Below are positions 18,301 through 26,839 of a DNA stretch of 40,000 nt, one piece after another. The stretch lies in the NCBI GenBank assembly GCA_014529385.2, contig CM043958.1:91931435-91971434 (forward strand). Reading direction: 5' to 3'. The notes under the pieces are model-generated. The model made no database searches and had not been told where the DNA came from. It saw nothing but the letters and a program-made list of their open reading frames with translations. The position numbers were made by a program, and so were the translations under genes. Numbering within the stretch: the stretch's first letter is position 1; each line of letters starts with the position of its first letter. This DNA is from Adiantum capillus-veneris (taxonomy: Eukaryota; Streptophyta; Polypodiopsida; Polypodiales; Pteridaceae).

Positions 18301-20252
18301 TTGGTAGTGATGGGTAGGGTCGCATTAGACTCGTCGCCTTCAAAATACTGCCCTAATTCGTTAATGGGTACCTCGATCACAGACTCGTGTCCATCTAAGT
18401 CAAGTGATTGCACATGATTTTCCTCATCAATCATAATCGAGTCAGGCCTATTTGGTTGCGCAAACTGCGGTAATCCCGTTCGTAGCTCTCCGTTAAGGAA
18501 TGCTCGAAGTGCAAGGAATAACTCAGGATCTCCATACAGCTTTGCTATGATCGTGGTTCGGACCTCAGAAGACATGAAGTCCACTAGTTTGGCAACATTC
18601 ATTGGTGTTTTGCAAGGTGTAGGTCCTTGACTAGGAACTGGTGAGGATGGAATCTCATATTCCTCAATGGGATCAGGTATTCCTTCGTTAAACATCCTTT
18701 CCAACAAGAAGGGTGTATGCTCACTTTCTGATGTCCTGTCCTCACTCCCTTCTTGGATGATACTAGATATGGCTAACGGTCTATGGTTCATGTGGGGTGG
18801 ATGAACTTGCGTGGGAAACACTGTGTCATGAATTTTGACCTGCATGGGTTCTGGTTCTAGTTTCCTTTGAGTCTCCTCCACTAAACCTCTTAGATGTTTC
18901 ACCTGCTCAATCTCATCTATTGGGTTTGGGTACGTCCCAATCTTCTTTTTACGATTTTTCCCTTTTTGCCCCTGCGATTTGTCTTGGGGGTCGTGGATTG
19001 GATTTGGAAACACTTGTGGTGTTTTCAGAGGCTCTTTATGGTTTTCTCTTATTCGGTTTTCATTTGGTCCCATGTTACGATTTTCTTTGTCGGTCTTTCT
19101 CTTTGTGGTATTGGTTCTAGTCTCCATTGTCTCGACTGAATCTGAATCATCCTCGAGGTCATTCATATACACGGGGTCATCTCCTGTTCCTATGTTTGTT
19201 TTGGAACTTGGCTTTGAATTTTCCGTATTCTGCGACTTCTTCCTTCGTGTCTTCTTTTTCTTTGCTTGGATAACTGACGCGGTATCTCTCTCTTCGAGGA
19301 TATGTCCTGGCCCTTGAAGCATGGACCGTGTAATCGCATAAGCGGGTGCGACGGGTGGCATTGGCGATGTCACACTAGCAATTTCGACCAAATTCAGGGG
19401 TGTGATTTTAGGTGCATTTGGGTTATAGGGGCATTGGGCAATCAAGTGATCTATGCCACAACGATTACATGTGAGTATTGGCATTGCAGACGTGCTCCCT
19501 TGATTCACTTGCATCTGTGCAGCATTCTTTTGCAGCCTAATAGGGCACTCCGCTACTCGATGTGGTCCACCACACTCGTAGCATTGAAGAGGTGGCCTCC
19601 TAGCCTGGGTGTTGATATTTTGACCTCTGGATGCGAGAGCAGCAGCTTGATAAACCGGCTTGACTTGTCCCCAACAATCTTCCATGTAGTATATAGGACA
19701 TTCTTCCAATGTATCAAGTCCGTAGGCAATACTAGTGTCTATTTCCTCCTCACAGCCATCTGCATAAGCATTTGATGGCTCGCAACCCACTTGGTTCATA
19801 GGGGCGACTCTTGGATGCGGGGGCTGCGGTCCTAGCACAGGAGGTGGTAGCGGTGTAGCTTGTACAACATTTTGAGATCTAGGGACCATGTGTTGCGGTA
19901 GTTGCTCAACAGGTGGAGTAGGCATCAATACAGGAGCTCGAGGCGCATCCGTCCAGGCTACAGGTGGTCTATTTGCCATCATACGTTTGATCATTAAACA
20001 ATCCTTAGCTTGGTGACCATACCTACCACATGCGTTGCAAGTTCCATTAAATTTTACTCTAAACGTAGGGCACTCACTAGTGCTATGTGGACCTAAGCAA
20101 ATGGAACACCATTGTTGCTCCCTTCTTGGATACATGTGACTATTTTGAGGGGGTCGATTATCCTTAAGAGACTCTTGGATTGCCTTGGTGAGGTCTGTCA
20201 AGAATGTCTCAAATACCTTTGGCTCATTGGCAATGGGCTTTGCGTCATGGGT
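15306..20252 (-). CDS. Pol: nucleocapsid knuckles, protease, reverse transcriptase, RNase H
   Basis: Residues are counted from 20,201. Four Cys-His knuckles lie at C32-C44, C55-C68, C207-C219 and C245-C257. A long charged Ser/Asp/Glu-rich region follows. The protease has ILDGGAGVSIV with the active Asp at 643 in a DGG context, then MILGRPFMREAQMVHDW. The RT has LRVCVDLKKVNAATRRDHYP, SFLDGYSGYNQI, FGLTNAPATFQR and FLDDLCVYS (catalytic pair 1305-1306). The connection is FMGHVGYYRRF. RNase H has D1448 (HIDASNFAIG), TTEREGLAMVYA, FYVDHQALLYL and MADHLSRI, so its acidic quartet is present. There is no ATG at the upstream end: the frame overlaps gag by 55 bases in the -1 register, implying expression as a Gag-Pol fusion. 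It ends in an overlap with integrase. Confidence 0.95.
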   Translation of the reverse strand, partial: THDAKPIANEPKVFETFLTDLTKAIQESLKDNRPPQNSHMYPRREQQWCSICLGPHSTSECPTFRVKFNGTCNACGRYGHQAKDCLMIKRMMANRPPVAWTDAPRAPVLMPTPPVEQLPQHMVPRSQNVVQATPLPPPVLGPQPPHPRVAPMNQVGCEPSNAYADGCEEEIDTSIAYGLDTLEECPIYYMEDCWGQVKPVYQAAALASRGQNINTQARRPPLQCYECGGPHRVAECPIRLQKNAAQMQVNQGSTSAMPILTCNRCGIDHLIAQCPYNPNAPKITPLNLVEIASVTSPMPPVAPAYAITRSMLQGPGHILEERDTASVIQAKKKKTRRKKSQNTENSKPSSKTNIGTGDDPVYMNDLEDDSDSVETMETRTNTTKRKTDKENRNMGPNENRIRENHKEPLKTPQVFPNPIHDPQDKSQGQKGKNRKKKIGTYPNPIDEIEQVKHLRGLVEETQRKLEPEPMQVKIHDTVFPTQVHPPHMNHRPLAISSIIQEGSEDRTSESEHTPFLLERMFNEGIPDPIEEYEIPSSPVPSQGPTPCKTPMNVAKLVDFMSSEVRTTIIAKLYGDPELFLALRAFLNGELRTGLPQFAQPNRPDSIMIDEENHVQSLDLDGHESVIEVPINELGQYFEGDESNATLPITTKGLTIKGILDGGAGVSIVTKDCWESMGKPRLSVTNIVVKMANGTIAKPMGMLKDLKIKVLGYKVRHTFIVMDFSKHLMSYEMILGRPFMREAQMVHDWSKNHVYLQFQDSVLRVDLVTGKVHPLGSKTIIDHRSDTTVHSAPLQYCYTCKKDTDIGQDSPYMDNLPGMTESDNVDWVHLAATIDTWGNRGTTWVTPEGEEVPQIAPLNMISAIHASSKGKAIVDQSDSDTDSSIEDFDQHDLDTDSQSETDSESHELESGASSQSKHSEGSSTSTDDSSSESEEDTNEDSFSEPDLNQKQVSNKKKKNLKRRRYRANVRARINKKRSSAEWLSYIGACDAHRKLVDNWGEYLQNVMWCRPRPHDIAQLEIIDKPKLSRTARRRQNQELARQHKKAEMEAQTNAQPESTDLHPAPEHFKSYTTGEAKVVYTKAQRIPIDGNNGIYDGPAIVKEIELADPGEESKPVFIAQDLTEVEEAVLKELLKEFKDVFAWTYHDMKGVPPSVVQHTIPMISTAKPVQQRPYPMNPKYAKIIQEELEKLIKCGFIYPIEHSEWVSPIVIVPKKNGKLRVCVDLKKVNAATRRDHYPLPYSEHVLERVAGKEAYSFLDGYSGYNQITIALEDQAKTAFITEFGVFAFRVMAFGLTNAPATFQRLINTAFKEYLREFCEAFLDDLCVYSSWKEHLSCLRKVFEKCRLYRISLNPFKCQFWVKHGVILGHIVSKNGISTDESKIKVILELPPPTNYKGVQRFMGHVGYYRRFILFFAEIARPLYKLLIEFKWTEECDQAYEQLKKTLASAPILRTPNWDVIFHVHIDASNFAIGCVLTQPGEHKLDYPISFASRQLNDAERNYTTTEREGLAMVYAVKKFRYYLLANKFVFYVDHQALLYLVNKPCSTGRITRWLLILLEFDFTIVVRPGKRHVMADHLSRIPNGEAPTGVDDELPDTSLFIVETMPEWSENIVNFLVNGFPPKELRKDIARRLVKECEPYCLIAGTCID

Positions 20253-22162
20253 TCATACTCAATGGCTTGTGAGCTAGTGGATCTCGTGTCAGTAGACACC
20301 CTCATGCCTGCTATCATCAAGTTGTCCTCTAATTGGATTGCATTGGCAGTGACATCTTCCCAGGTTGTGATACCTCTAATCACTAGTCCATTATAGATTC
20401 CTTCATTCCTCAACCCTCGAATGAATCGATCAAGCAGTTGGTTATTGTTGAAGCGCTCATTTACAGGGCAACGAGAGTTTAAGTGCTTTAGACGACTAAT
20501 GAAGTCCCTTACTGACTCTCCTTCCTTACGTTCAGCCTTCTGTAGCTGAGATGCTACACCCCAAAGCACACCTTCTCGTATGTACTCTTTTAGAAACAAC
20601 CTTCGAAGGGTAGGGTAGATTGTTTTCTCGTCCACCCTTAGGGTCCTATACCAATCTCCAGCCTTCCCACTTAATGTCAAGCTTAAGGCATTGCACTTAT
20701 GTAGTTCGTTGCGTTCCCCTAAGGAATCACATACTTGTTCAAACACTTCAATGTGTTTTCTAGCATCTTCGTCCCCATTGAATTTTTGCGTGAGTTTGGC
20801 AATTTGTACTGCCTTACTTCTAGGCTCTCTATCAGATGCATGACGCATATTTTCCGCGATAGATCGACCTATGGTTTGAGCAAACGCTGCCAAGTCACCT
20901 ATGTGAGGAGGTAGGGCCGGTGGAGGTACTCTTAGAATCATATGTGGGAGAGGAACGGGTACCGGTCTTGGCATATGTGTAGATGATGCAGGATATGGAA
21001 CATAACCGGGCATAGGTCCACTCGGATAAGAGCTAGGGAGCGGCACTCGAGGAGCATAAGCAAGTGGTACAATTGGAGGTGTGGGGGCCATGTGTGCATA
21101 AGGGGCTAGAGGCACATATGGTCGAGGCCCCATATTAGGTACTACAACACTAGGTAGTGGCACTGCGCTAACCGTAGATGTCATCGGTACATTCTCTGTT
21201 AGGCTTATCCCTGGAGTGAGCATTGTGTTTTCCTTGATAGAGGGTTGAGCCAAGTTAGGGAAGCTAAAGTTTTCGCTCGGAGGCTCAGATTGCATAGAGA
21301 CCCCAGGTGAAATGACGTAAGATGGGTCCATGGGGCTCATTAGAGGAGTCTCCATTTGTGATAGAGTAGGCTGTTGAGCCTTGCTCGTATCCAGAAATCT
21401 CATGGGGCCAGTTGAGAGCATATTTACCCCTCGGTTTTGCCTTTCTGATTGAATAATGCCATGGATAACATTACAGATCATTTTCTGTTGATCTTCGATG
21501 CTCGTGGCACTAGAGGTGGATTGTACAATCTCTATCCATCCTACATGGTAGGCCTGGCCAGAGTGTAGATCCGTCAACACCTCAGTGTGGAGGTCGTATG
21601 TCCAATGATCATTAATGAACAATCCTTCTAGAGTCGACGTGTTAACGGTTTCTTGTGAGGTAGAAGCAATGTTGCTCCCCATGGTTTTACTTGTCACCAA
21701 CGGTACTCTAGAGGGAATTTCTGAAGGAGGCAGCTCAACAGGGCCTTCTTGGTAAGAAGTTGGCAGGATATCCACATGGACACTCTTTGGGGGTGTGGGG
21801 TCCACGTGCGATGTGAAAGGAGAGTCCACTTCCCCACCCCCTTCGTGTGCTTCATTTGCATCAGGTTCCGAGCGAGTAGCTCTACCTAATGTTTCCATGA
21901 AACGGCTAAACATACTAGTACTAGGCTGTGGAGCTTCGGGAGGTGCATGGCCTTCTCTCTCAGTGTTTTGGTTAGGGTATGCTTCCATGATTTCTGAGTC
22001 GGAGGAGGAATCACTAGCGGCTATTTTAGGGTCTTGGGTGGTGCTACCTTGTGTCCCCGCTGAGGGTCTAGAGCTTATCGTGGATGGGTAATGGGTGTCC
22101 GTATGAACAGAGGCACCCTCAATATGCTCGTGTTCTAACACTCGCCCAGAGCGTAAGTGCAT
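20198..22162 (-). CDS. Gag (capsid) of the young element
   Basis: This is a 654-residue frame from an ATG at 22,160-22,162, starting MHLRSGRVLEHEH. Residues 1 to about 450 are Pro/Ser/Thr-rich and poorly structured, with long proline-tyrosine stretches around 340-430. The retrotransposon Gag domain covers about 457-620, with LTQKFNGDEDARKHIEVFEQ, GKAGDWYRTL, RLFLKEYI and RDFISRLKHLNSRCPVNERF, as in plant gypsy capsids that assemble the virus-like particle. No zinc knuckle lies in this frame: all four are beyond the TGA stop in the -1 frame. Gag without nucleocapsid would therefore be the unshifted product, which is unusual. Confidence 0.92.
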   Translation of the reverse strand: MHLRSGRVLEHEHIEGASVHTDTHYPSTISSRPSAGTQGSTTQDPKIAASDSSSDSEIMEAYPNQNTEREGHAPPEAPQPSTSMFSRFMETLGRATRSEPDANEAHEGGGEVDSPFTSHVDPTPPKSVHVDILPTSYQEGPVELPPSEIPSRVPLVTSKTMGSNIASTSQETVNTSTLEGLFINDHWTYDLHTEVLTDLHSGQAYHVGWIEIVQSTSSATSIEDQQKMICNVIHGIIQSERQNRGVNMLSTGPMRFLDTSKAQQPTLSQMETPLMSPMDPSYVISPGVSMQSEPPSENFSFPNLAQPSIKENTMLTPGISLTENVPMTSTVSAVPLPSVVVPNMGPRPYVPLAPYAHMAPTPPIVPLAYAPRVPLPSSYPSGPMPGYVPYPASSTHMPRPVPVPLPHMILRVPPPALPPHIGDLAAFAQTIGRSIAENMRHASDREPRSKAVQIAKLTQKFNGDEDARKHIEVFEQVCDSLGERNELHKCNALSLTLSGKAGDWYRTLRVDEKTIYPTLRRLFLKEYIREGVLWGVASQLQKAERKEGESVRDFISRLKHLNSRCPVNERFNNNQLLDRFIRGLRNEGIYNGLVIRGITTWEDVTANAIQLEDNLMIAGMRVSTDTRSTSSQAIEYEPMTQSPLPMSQRYLRHS

Positions 22163-23122
22163 GTGCTTTTGATACCCTAAGGTGTCAAAAAGCTGCTCTA
22201 GGAGGCCTTGTGACTAGTTTTTAGCGTGTTTTTTGTTTGTTTTTTTGCTAGATTTTTTAGAGCGTGTCGTGGAATGGGCCGTGTGATAGCTCGAAACGAG
22301 CGTATCGGTCAGAGGGTCGTGCCGTGCTTTACAGCCCTCCGTTTGGTCACTCTATGCTCTCGGAATCCCTAAAACTGTCAATTTCCAGTAGGGAACTAGG
22401 CCCAAACTAGAAAGTCTAAGGGTGCAAGTGGGAAGAGAAAGGAGGAGAGTGGAGGACTTGTCCCACATGCTCTCATTCTCTCTTGAGGGAGTAGGGTATA
22501 TATATAAGAGTGAGTCTAGTATGAATCATAAGACTGAGGACTGAGGCCTGGGCCTGGGCCTGGGCTGCCCGATCCCGATCTATCTTTTATACAAACCAAC
22601 CCGTCCGTTTTAAGAGTCGTGTTTTTTATTTTCGAAAAATTTCGCCGCCCACTCGCTCGCGTTTTTAATTTCCGATTTTTTTATTTTTTATTTTTTTGGA
22701 AAATTTTTTTTTCCCAAATTTTTTTTTCAGAAACTTTTTTTTTTTTTTTTGTTGCTGCAGAAAATACAGGAATTGAAAAACGCAGAAATGCAGAAAATGC
22801 AGAGAATGCAGAAAAAACGCAGAAATTGCAGAAAATTACAGAAATTGCAGGAAAAAACGCAAAAAATGCAGAAAATGCAGAAAAAACGCAGAAATTGCAG
22901 CAAATTGACAGAAATGCAGAAAATTGCAGAAAATTGAAAACGCCGAACTTGAAATTGCAGAAATTGAAAAAACGCAGACAATAGCAGAAATTGAAACTTG
23001 ACAGCAATTGCAGAAAACGCAAAAAACAGAAATCTTCCACACACTCCTTCCCTGCCTTTCCTATGATAGAAATTGCACCACAAGGAAGCGTAAAGTGCTA
23101 ACCGAGCTTAGTGTAGGGCATA
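22163..23122 (-). other. 5' leader of the young element
   Basis: About 960 nt lie between primer site and gag ATG. The distal part carries the repeat array described separately. Nearer to gag there are a CCTGGG hexamer run (about 22,546-22,567) and a long T-run pair (22,678-22,750 on the plus strand). Several short frames read through the repeats on both strands, but they are periodic by-products. Packaging and dimerisation signals are expected here but cannot be identified by eye. Confidence 0.7.
22757..23030. repeat. Degenerate GCAGAAA-type short tandem array in the leader
   Basis: Some twenty repeats of a loose 10-14 base unit (GCAGAAAATGCAGAAA on the plus strand, TTTCTGCATTTTCTGC in the transcript) vary in length and in CGC/TGC content. 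The array occupies the first third of the transcript leader after the primer site. Confidence 0.85.
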
Positions 23123-23140
23123 TCCCCGGCAGCGGCGCCA
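23123..23140 (-). promoter_or_regulatory. Primer-binding site, tRNA-Asp type
   Basis: Sense-strand TGGCGCCGCTGCCGGGGA, 18 bases, sits four A/T bases from the 5' LTR. Plant Athila/Tat elements characteristically have TGGCGCCG-TGCCGGGGA sites complementary to the 3' end of tRNA-Asp. It would prime minus-strand cDNA synthesis. Confidence 0.9.
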
Positions 23141-23144
23141 AAAA

Positions 23145-23716
23145 TGTGCGCTCCTTGCCGCACTGTCGAAGCAAGGGACTTGCCAATACACCGTATGCGA
23201 GCCACAAACGGCTCCAAGCACACAACAAGCCTAAACTAGCAAGCTCAAGAAAACAAAGGGTGTGTCACTCACCGCTCTACGCTCGCCTTCGTGGTGGATT
23301 CCTCGCCGCGATGAAGAAGAAGCTGCAGTCGTGCCGCGCTCAACCGCTTCGCCGCCGTCGTGCCTTCGTAATGCTCGATCGCACACACACTCTCCCTCTC
23401 TCTCTCTCTCACACACACACACAAGGAGGTGAAGAAGAAGAAGATGGAGATGGAGCAAGAGCACTCTTCAATTGCACAAATGAGAGAATGAGTGAATTTT
23501 AGGTTTAGTTGGCTTTTATAGGAGCTCACCCCATTCACACTTGGGCGCCCATGCTTAACCAACTAATCCCTTGAATGTCCAAGTTAAAGTGCGCCTCTCA
23601 TCGGCGATCACTCTACCTTTCCCTATTGGTCCGACAAGCCCGGTACCTGACTCTATCGAATACATAATACGCGTCCATCGTAGGTGATGGGTGTCCGTGT
23701 GCCGTGAGGGTTAACA
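23145..23716 (-). repeat. 5' LTR of the young element
   Basis: This 572-bp copy matches 10,184-10,755 and is the transcription-driving one, as it lies upstream in the sense direction. The sense strand starts TGTTAACCC and ends GCGCACA. Confidence 0.97.
23514..23520 (-). promoter_or_regulatory. TATA box in the 5' LTR
   Basis: TATAAAA on the sense strand is preceded by CTCC and followed by GCCAACT. Transcription would be expected to start about 25-35 bases downstream, near 23,480-23,490. This would place the GT/GA tract at 23,382-23,424 inside the transcript. It is a single clean match in the LTR. Confidence 0.6.
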
Positions 23717-23721
23717 AAAGC
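23717..23721. repeat. Right target-site duplication (AAAGC)
   Basis: Identical to 10,179-10,183. It continues directly into the chromovirus RT sequence. Confidence 0.95.
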
Positions 23722-24015
23722 TTTGTAGCTCATGGATAATGTGACCTAAGTACTAAATCTCTTGAAGGAAAATTCTTCACTTTCTTTTGGTTAATGAAAA
23801 GTTTATTCTCCCTCAAAGCTTGAAAGTTTACCTAGAAATGTTGCTTATTCTCCTTGAGAGAATTGGAGTAGATGATGATATCATCAAAGAACACTCCAGT
23901 AAACTTGCGGTAGGGCCTAAATATTTTCTCCATTAGGCGGTTGAATGTGACCGGAGCATTTGTCAAGCCAAAAGGCATGGCAAGATATTCATAAAGACCA
24001 AATGTTGTGCGAAAA

Positions 24016-24225
24016 GCAGTCTTTACAATGACTTCATTCACTATCCTTATTTGATGATAGCCACTTTTTAGGTCAATCCTACTGAAGTAGGTAAAGCCTT
24101 GTAGCTTATCAAATAGACCAGCAGTCTTTACAATATCTTCATTCACTATCCTTATTTGATGATAGCCACTTTTTAGGCCAATCCTACTGAACTAGGTAGA
24201 ACCTTGTAGCTTATCAAACAGATCT
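24016..24225. repeat. 105-bp tandem duplication within RT
   Basis: Copies begin GCAGTCTTTACAAT at 24,016 and 24,121 and stay closely similar for about 95 bases, with a few substitutions. The unit is a multiple of three (35 codons) and covers the [14 protein letters not shown] region. The second plus-strand copy has a stop in the sense frame. Confidence 0.92.
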
Positions 24226-24491
24226 TCTACCCTTGGTACAAGAAATCTATTTTTGATAGTGATCCGGTTTAGTGCTCTATAGTCGACATACATACGATAT
24301 GTGCCATCTTGCTTTTGCACTAGTAGGACTGGTGAGAAAAAGGGAGAGGAGCTAGGCCTCACCATCCCGTTGTTTACCAACTCATGCACTTGCCTCATAA
24401 TCTCCTCTTGTTGAGCTTGAGAAACTCTATAAAAAGGTTTATTAGGTGGTGAGTTCCCAGGTAGAAGCTCTATCTTATGGTCATCATCCCC

Positions 24492-25222
24492 TCATTTTGG
24501 AGGTAACTCCATAGGGATGTCATCGATAAATACATCTTGGAATCTATGTAGAAAATTAGACAAGTCTAATTCTTCTTGATTCCTACCACTTTGTTTTGTT
24601 AAAATATTAGCATCAATTAGAGACTCTTTGACAAAAATCATGTACGTGGAAATCGAGCTTTTCATTGACTTATCAAAAGCAAGTGAATTTACAAGAGGTA
24701 TAGTACGACTCGACTCATTGGCATCTATATACATGTTCTTTTCCCTGTAGTAGGTGAAATAAATTCTCCTTTCAAGGAACTTAATGTTGGCAGCCATGCG
24801 GTTGAACCATGGTGCCCCTAGGATAACATCCTCATGTTGGAGAGGGGAGATGAAAAAGTCTTCTTTGTCGATGTAGCTTTGGACATGAAGCCTCAACTTC
24901 CAATCAAGGGAGTAACGAAGCTTGCTATCCCTTGAAAGCTCCATCATCAGTTACAGTAGCTCCCAACTCAAAAGCTTGAATGCCCAGCTTAGTGGCCAAC
25001 TCCATTGGTATAAGTTGTGAGTAGAGCCAGGGTCAAAAAGGATGAAGGCATCATACTTCCTCACCTTTCCACAAGCATAGGAGAGGGATGACCTTTTGCA
25101 ATGAGCATCCTTTTTTGGAGCTTCGACCATGCAAGCTCTAGCAGTCTCATTGCGTGCATTTCTTTTGGGGCAAGAACGATAACCATGCCCTTGCTCCCAC
25201 ACTTGAAACATTTATGATCCTT
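24492..25222 (-). pseudogene. Chromovirus nucleocapsid-protease region
   Basis: Two sense frames lie in succession. The first (24,951-25,222) has a broken zinc knuckle (CWEQGHGYRSCPKR with its first Cys in another frame), then YDAFILFDPGSTHNLYQ, a protease active site with DPG in place of DSG. The second (24,492-24,947) has LQHEDVILGAPWFNR, the C-terminal protease block, and LHRFQDVFIDDIPMELPPK, the linker that leads into RT. A frame change between them breaks the protein. Confidence 0.8.
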
Positions 25223-26446
25223 TCAAAAAGCCTCTAGCTCTTCATGAGAGAATTTATTTTTACCTTTGTAAACTCCCTTTGCCTTGGTCTTGTTGTTGTT
25301 GTTGTTGGAGTTACCTTGGGAAGAGTTTTGAGCATTATTCTTCCCCCTTGAATCATTTCGGTCTTTGTTTTCCATGGCCTTGGCATTCCTTTTAGCCCCT
25401 TGTTGGAAACTAATGCGAGAAGAAACCATAGTGTGGTGGATGACTTCGGTGATAGTACTAGGCCGTTGTGAGTTGACATACTCGGCCATTTCTTTAGGTA
25501 GTCCCACACAAAATTATTGCTTTTGCTCGGCAAAGTCTATCTTGTGAAAGAATGTAGCTTTGAGATGTAAATCCCAAAACTTGTCCACATATTTGTGGAT
25601 AGACTCATTGGAGAGTAGCTTTAAACTCTACCATTCGGCGAGCACTTTATTTTTTGGCATTGCTTGCTAGGAATTTTTTCATGATGGAAACTCATAGGGT
25701 TTTCCATGTCTTCGGAGCTTTGCCGTGGCCATGAAGGCTAGCCCACCATTGTCGAGAAATTTTTTGAAAGTGCATAGCTACATGACGTAGCTTGGAGGAC
25801 TCTGTGAAGCTCTCGTCTCCAAAGGCCGCATCAAATAACTAGATGAAGGCCAAAACGTTGTCGGTAGCACCAAAGGTGCCATCATAGGTGAGAAAAGAGA
25901 TGCTCTTTCCTTCCTCTTTGAACTTCTTAAGCCTATAGGACCTTTCCCAAGCAGCATAGGATTTGTGATGCCCTCTCCTCTTGTATTCTTTAGGAGAATA
26001 GCTGCTGCTTTCATCAGAAGAGGAGGAAGATGATGAAGAAGGAGAAAAGGGTGACCTCTTTCTCGCCTTTTTCTTCCTTTGTTTCCTCTCTTCCCTTTCA
26101 CAGTGATGGGGAGAAGGACTATAGGATGATCTTTTCCTCTTGGGAGGAGTTGGGGATTCACTTCTTTCTCATTCATTGGATTCCTCCCCTTCTCTTATTG
26201 GAGAGAGTCTTCTTTTGGAAGTCTCAACAAGATGCTTCCTAAGATCTCTCTCTTCTTGGAGAGGTAGGGATCCCATAAGCACGAAGTTGTTGGGTAACTT
26301 CGGCTTGCAATGCAGGGTTGCCCATAGCTTGTTGCAACCTAGTAACAAGATAGTTCACAAACATTGGGGCATCATCAATAGCACCTTCTTGTGCAAAATC
26401 AAAGTTGTCAATATTCGTTATACTCTCTTTATTATTGTCAGCCATG
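25223..26446 (-). pseudogene. Chromovirus gag remnant
   Basis: Starts MADNNKESITNIDNFDFAQE at about 26,446. Successive fragments in different frames follow: a capsid stretch with WWASLHG-type text around 25,720-25,760, EYVNSQRPSTITEVIHHTMV (25,223-25,507), and an Asn/Lys-rich pre-knuckle segment with an AAC-type Asn run. Multiple stops and frameshifts are present. The order and the junction to the knuckle fit a gypsy Gag. Confidence 0.7.
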
Positions 26447-26839
26447 CTAACTAAACGTATGTACATGCTGCTTTGTGCTTTGGTACCCTCAAAAACCTTA
26501 GTTGCTACTCTCCTTTACCTTTGAAAATTAACTCTCAAGCAGCCATACCCGTGGTTTAGAGACTATTGATTGCAAAGAGTAGCGGAGAGGGTCTAACATC
26601 GCTCTGCTGATTATGGTTCTTGTTGAACTTGCTAGAAACTCAATAATGGTTAAGCCAAAGGCAAGCCCCGAAAGACTCCATTATTAAGTCTATAGTTCCC
26701 AATGATGTACCTTGAACTATGTCCTTTTCAACCAAGATAATAGATCCATGTCCCACTTAACCTCTTGCAATGAACATGTCCAACCTTTCATGGAAAACTT
26801 AAGGACCTCTCTTATTAAGCAAGAAAAGAGAAACCAATA

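Larger units (their letters stand above)
10184..23716 (-). mobile_element. Young full-length OTA-type Ty3/gypsy retrotransposon
   Basis: The element is 13,533 bp, bounded by 572-bp direct LTRs that both begin TG and end CA, with AAAGC duplicated at each side. Read on the minus strand it has a tRNA-Asp-type primer site, a leader of about 1 kb, gag, pol (zinc knuckles, protease, RT, RNase H), integrase, a second retropepsin-like ORF, a 140-residue acidic ORF, about 1.35 kb of non-coding sequence and a polypurine tract. The primer type, the RT wording (FLDGYSGYNQI) and the absence of a chromodomain place it in the plant OTA group (Athila/Tat and relatives). No second, archaeal-type RNase H is seen between RNase H and integrase, which argues against classical Tat/Ogre. 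Exact lineage is unresolved. The identical LTRs imply recent insertion. Confidence 0.95.
23717..24398 (-). pseudogene. Chromovirus reverse transcriptase, interrupted
   Basis: Sense frames show MRQVHELVNNGMVRPSSSPF and VLLVQKQDGTYRMYVDYRAL, the RT fingers, then [15 protein letters not shown] with the first catalytic Asp. [17 protein letters not shown] and [13 protein letters not shown] follow, carrying the FFDD catalytic pair. After that come a stop and a thumb fragment ending at the insertion site. A 105-bp tandem duplication (24,016-24,225) repeats the stretch around the first catalytic Asp, which makes the protein abnormal. The C-terminal continuation is at 9,960-10,183. Confidence 0.85.

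Noticed and set aside
19302-19775. A 157-codon plus-strand frame opposite pol
   Set aside because: It is the antisense shadow of the zinc-knuckle region; no independent evidence for a gene.
20198-20252. Canonical -1 slippery heptamer in the gag/pol overlap
   Set aside because: No X-XXY-YYZ sequence is present in the overlap; likewise none in the next two overlaps.
22619-23083. Several frames of 60-121 codons in the leader on both strands
   Set aside because: They follow the periodic repeat array and homopolymer T-runs; no protein-like composition.
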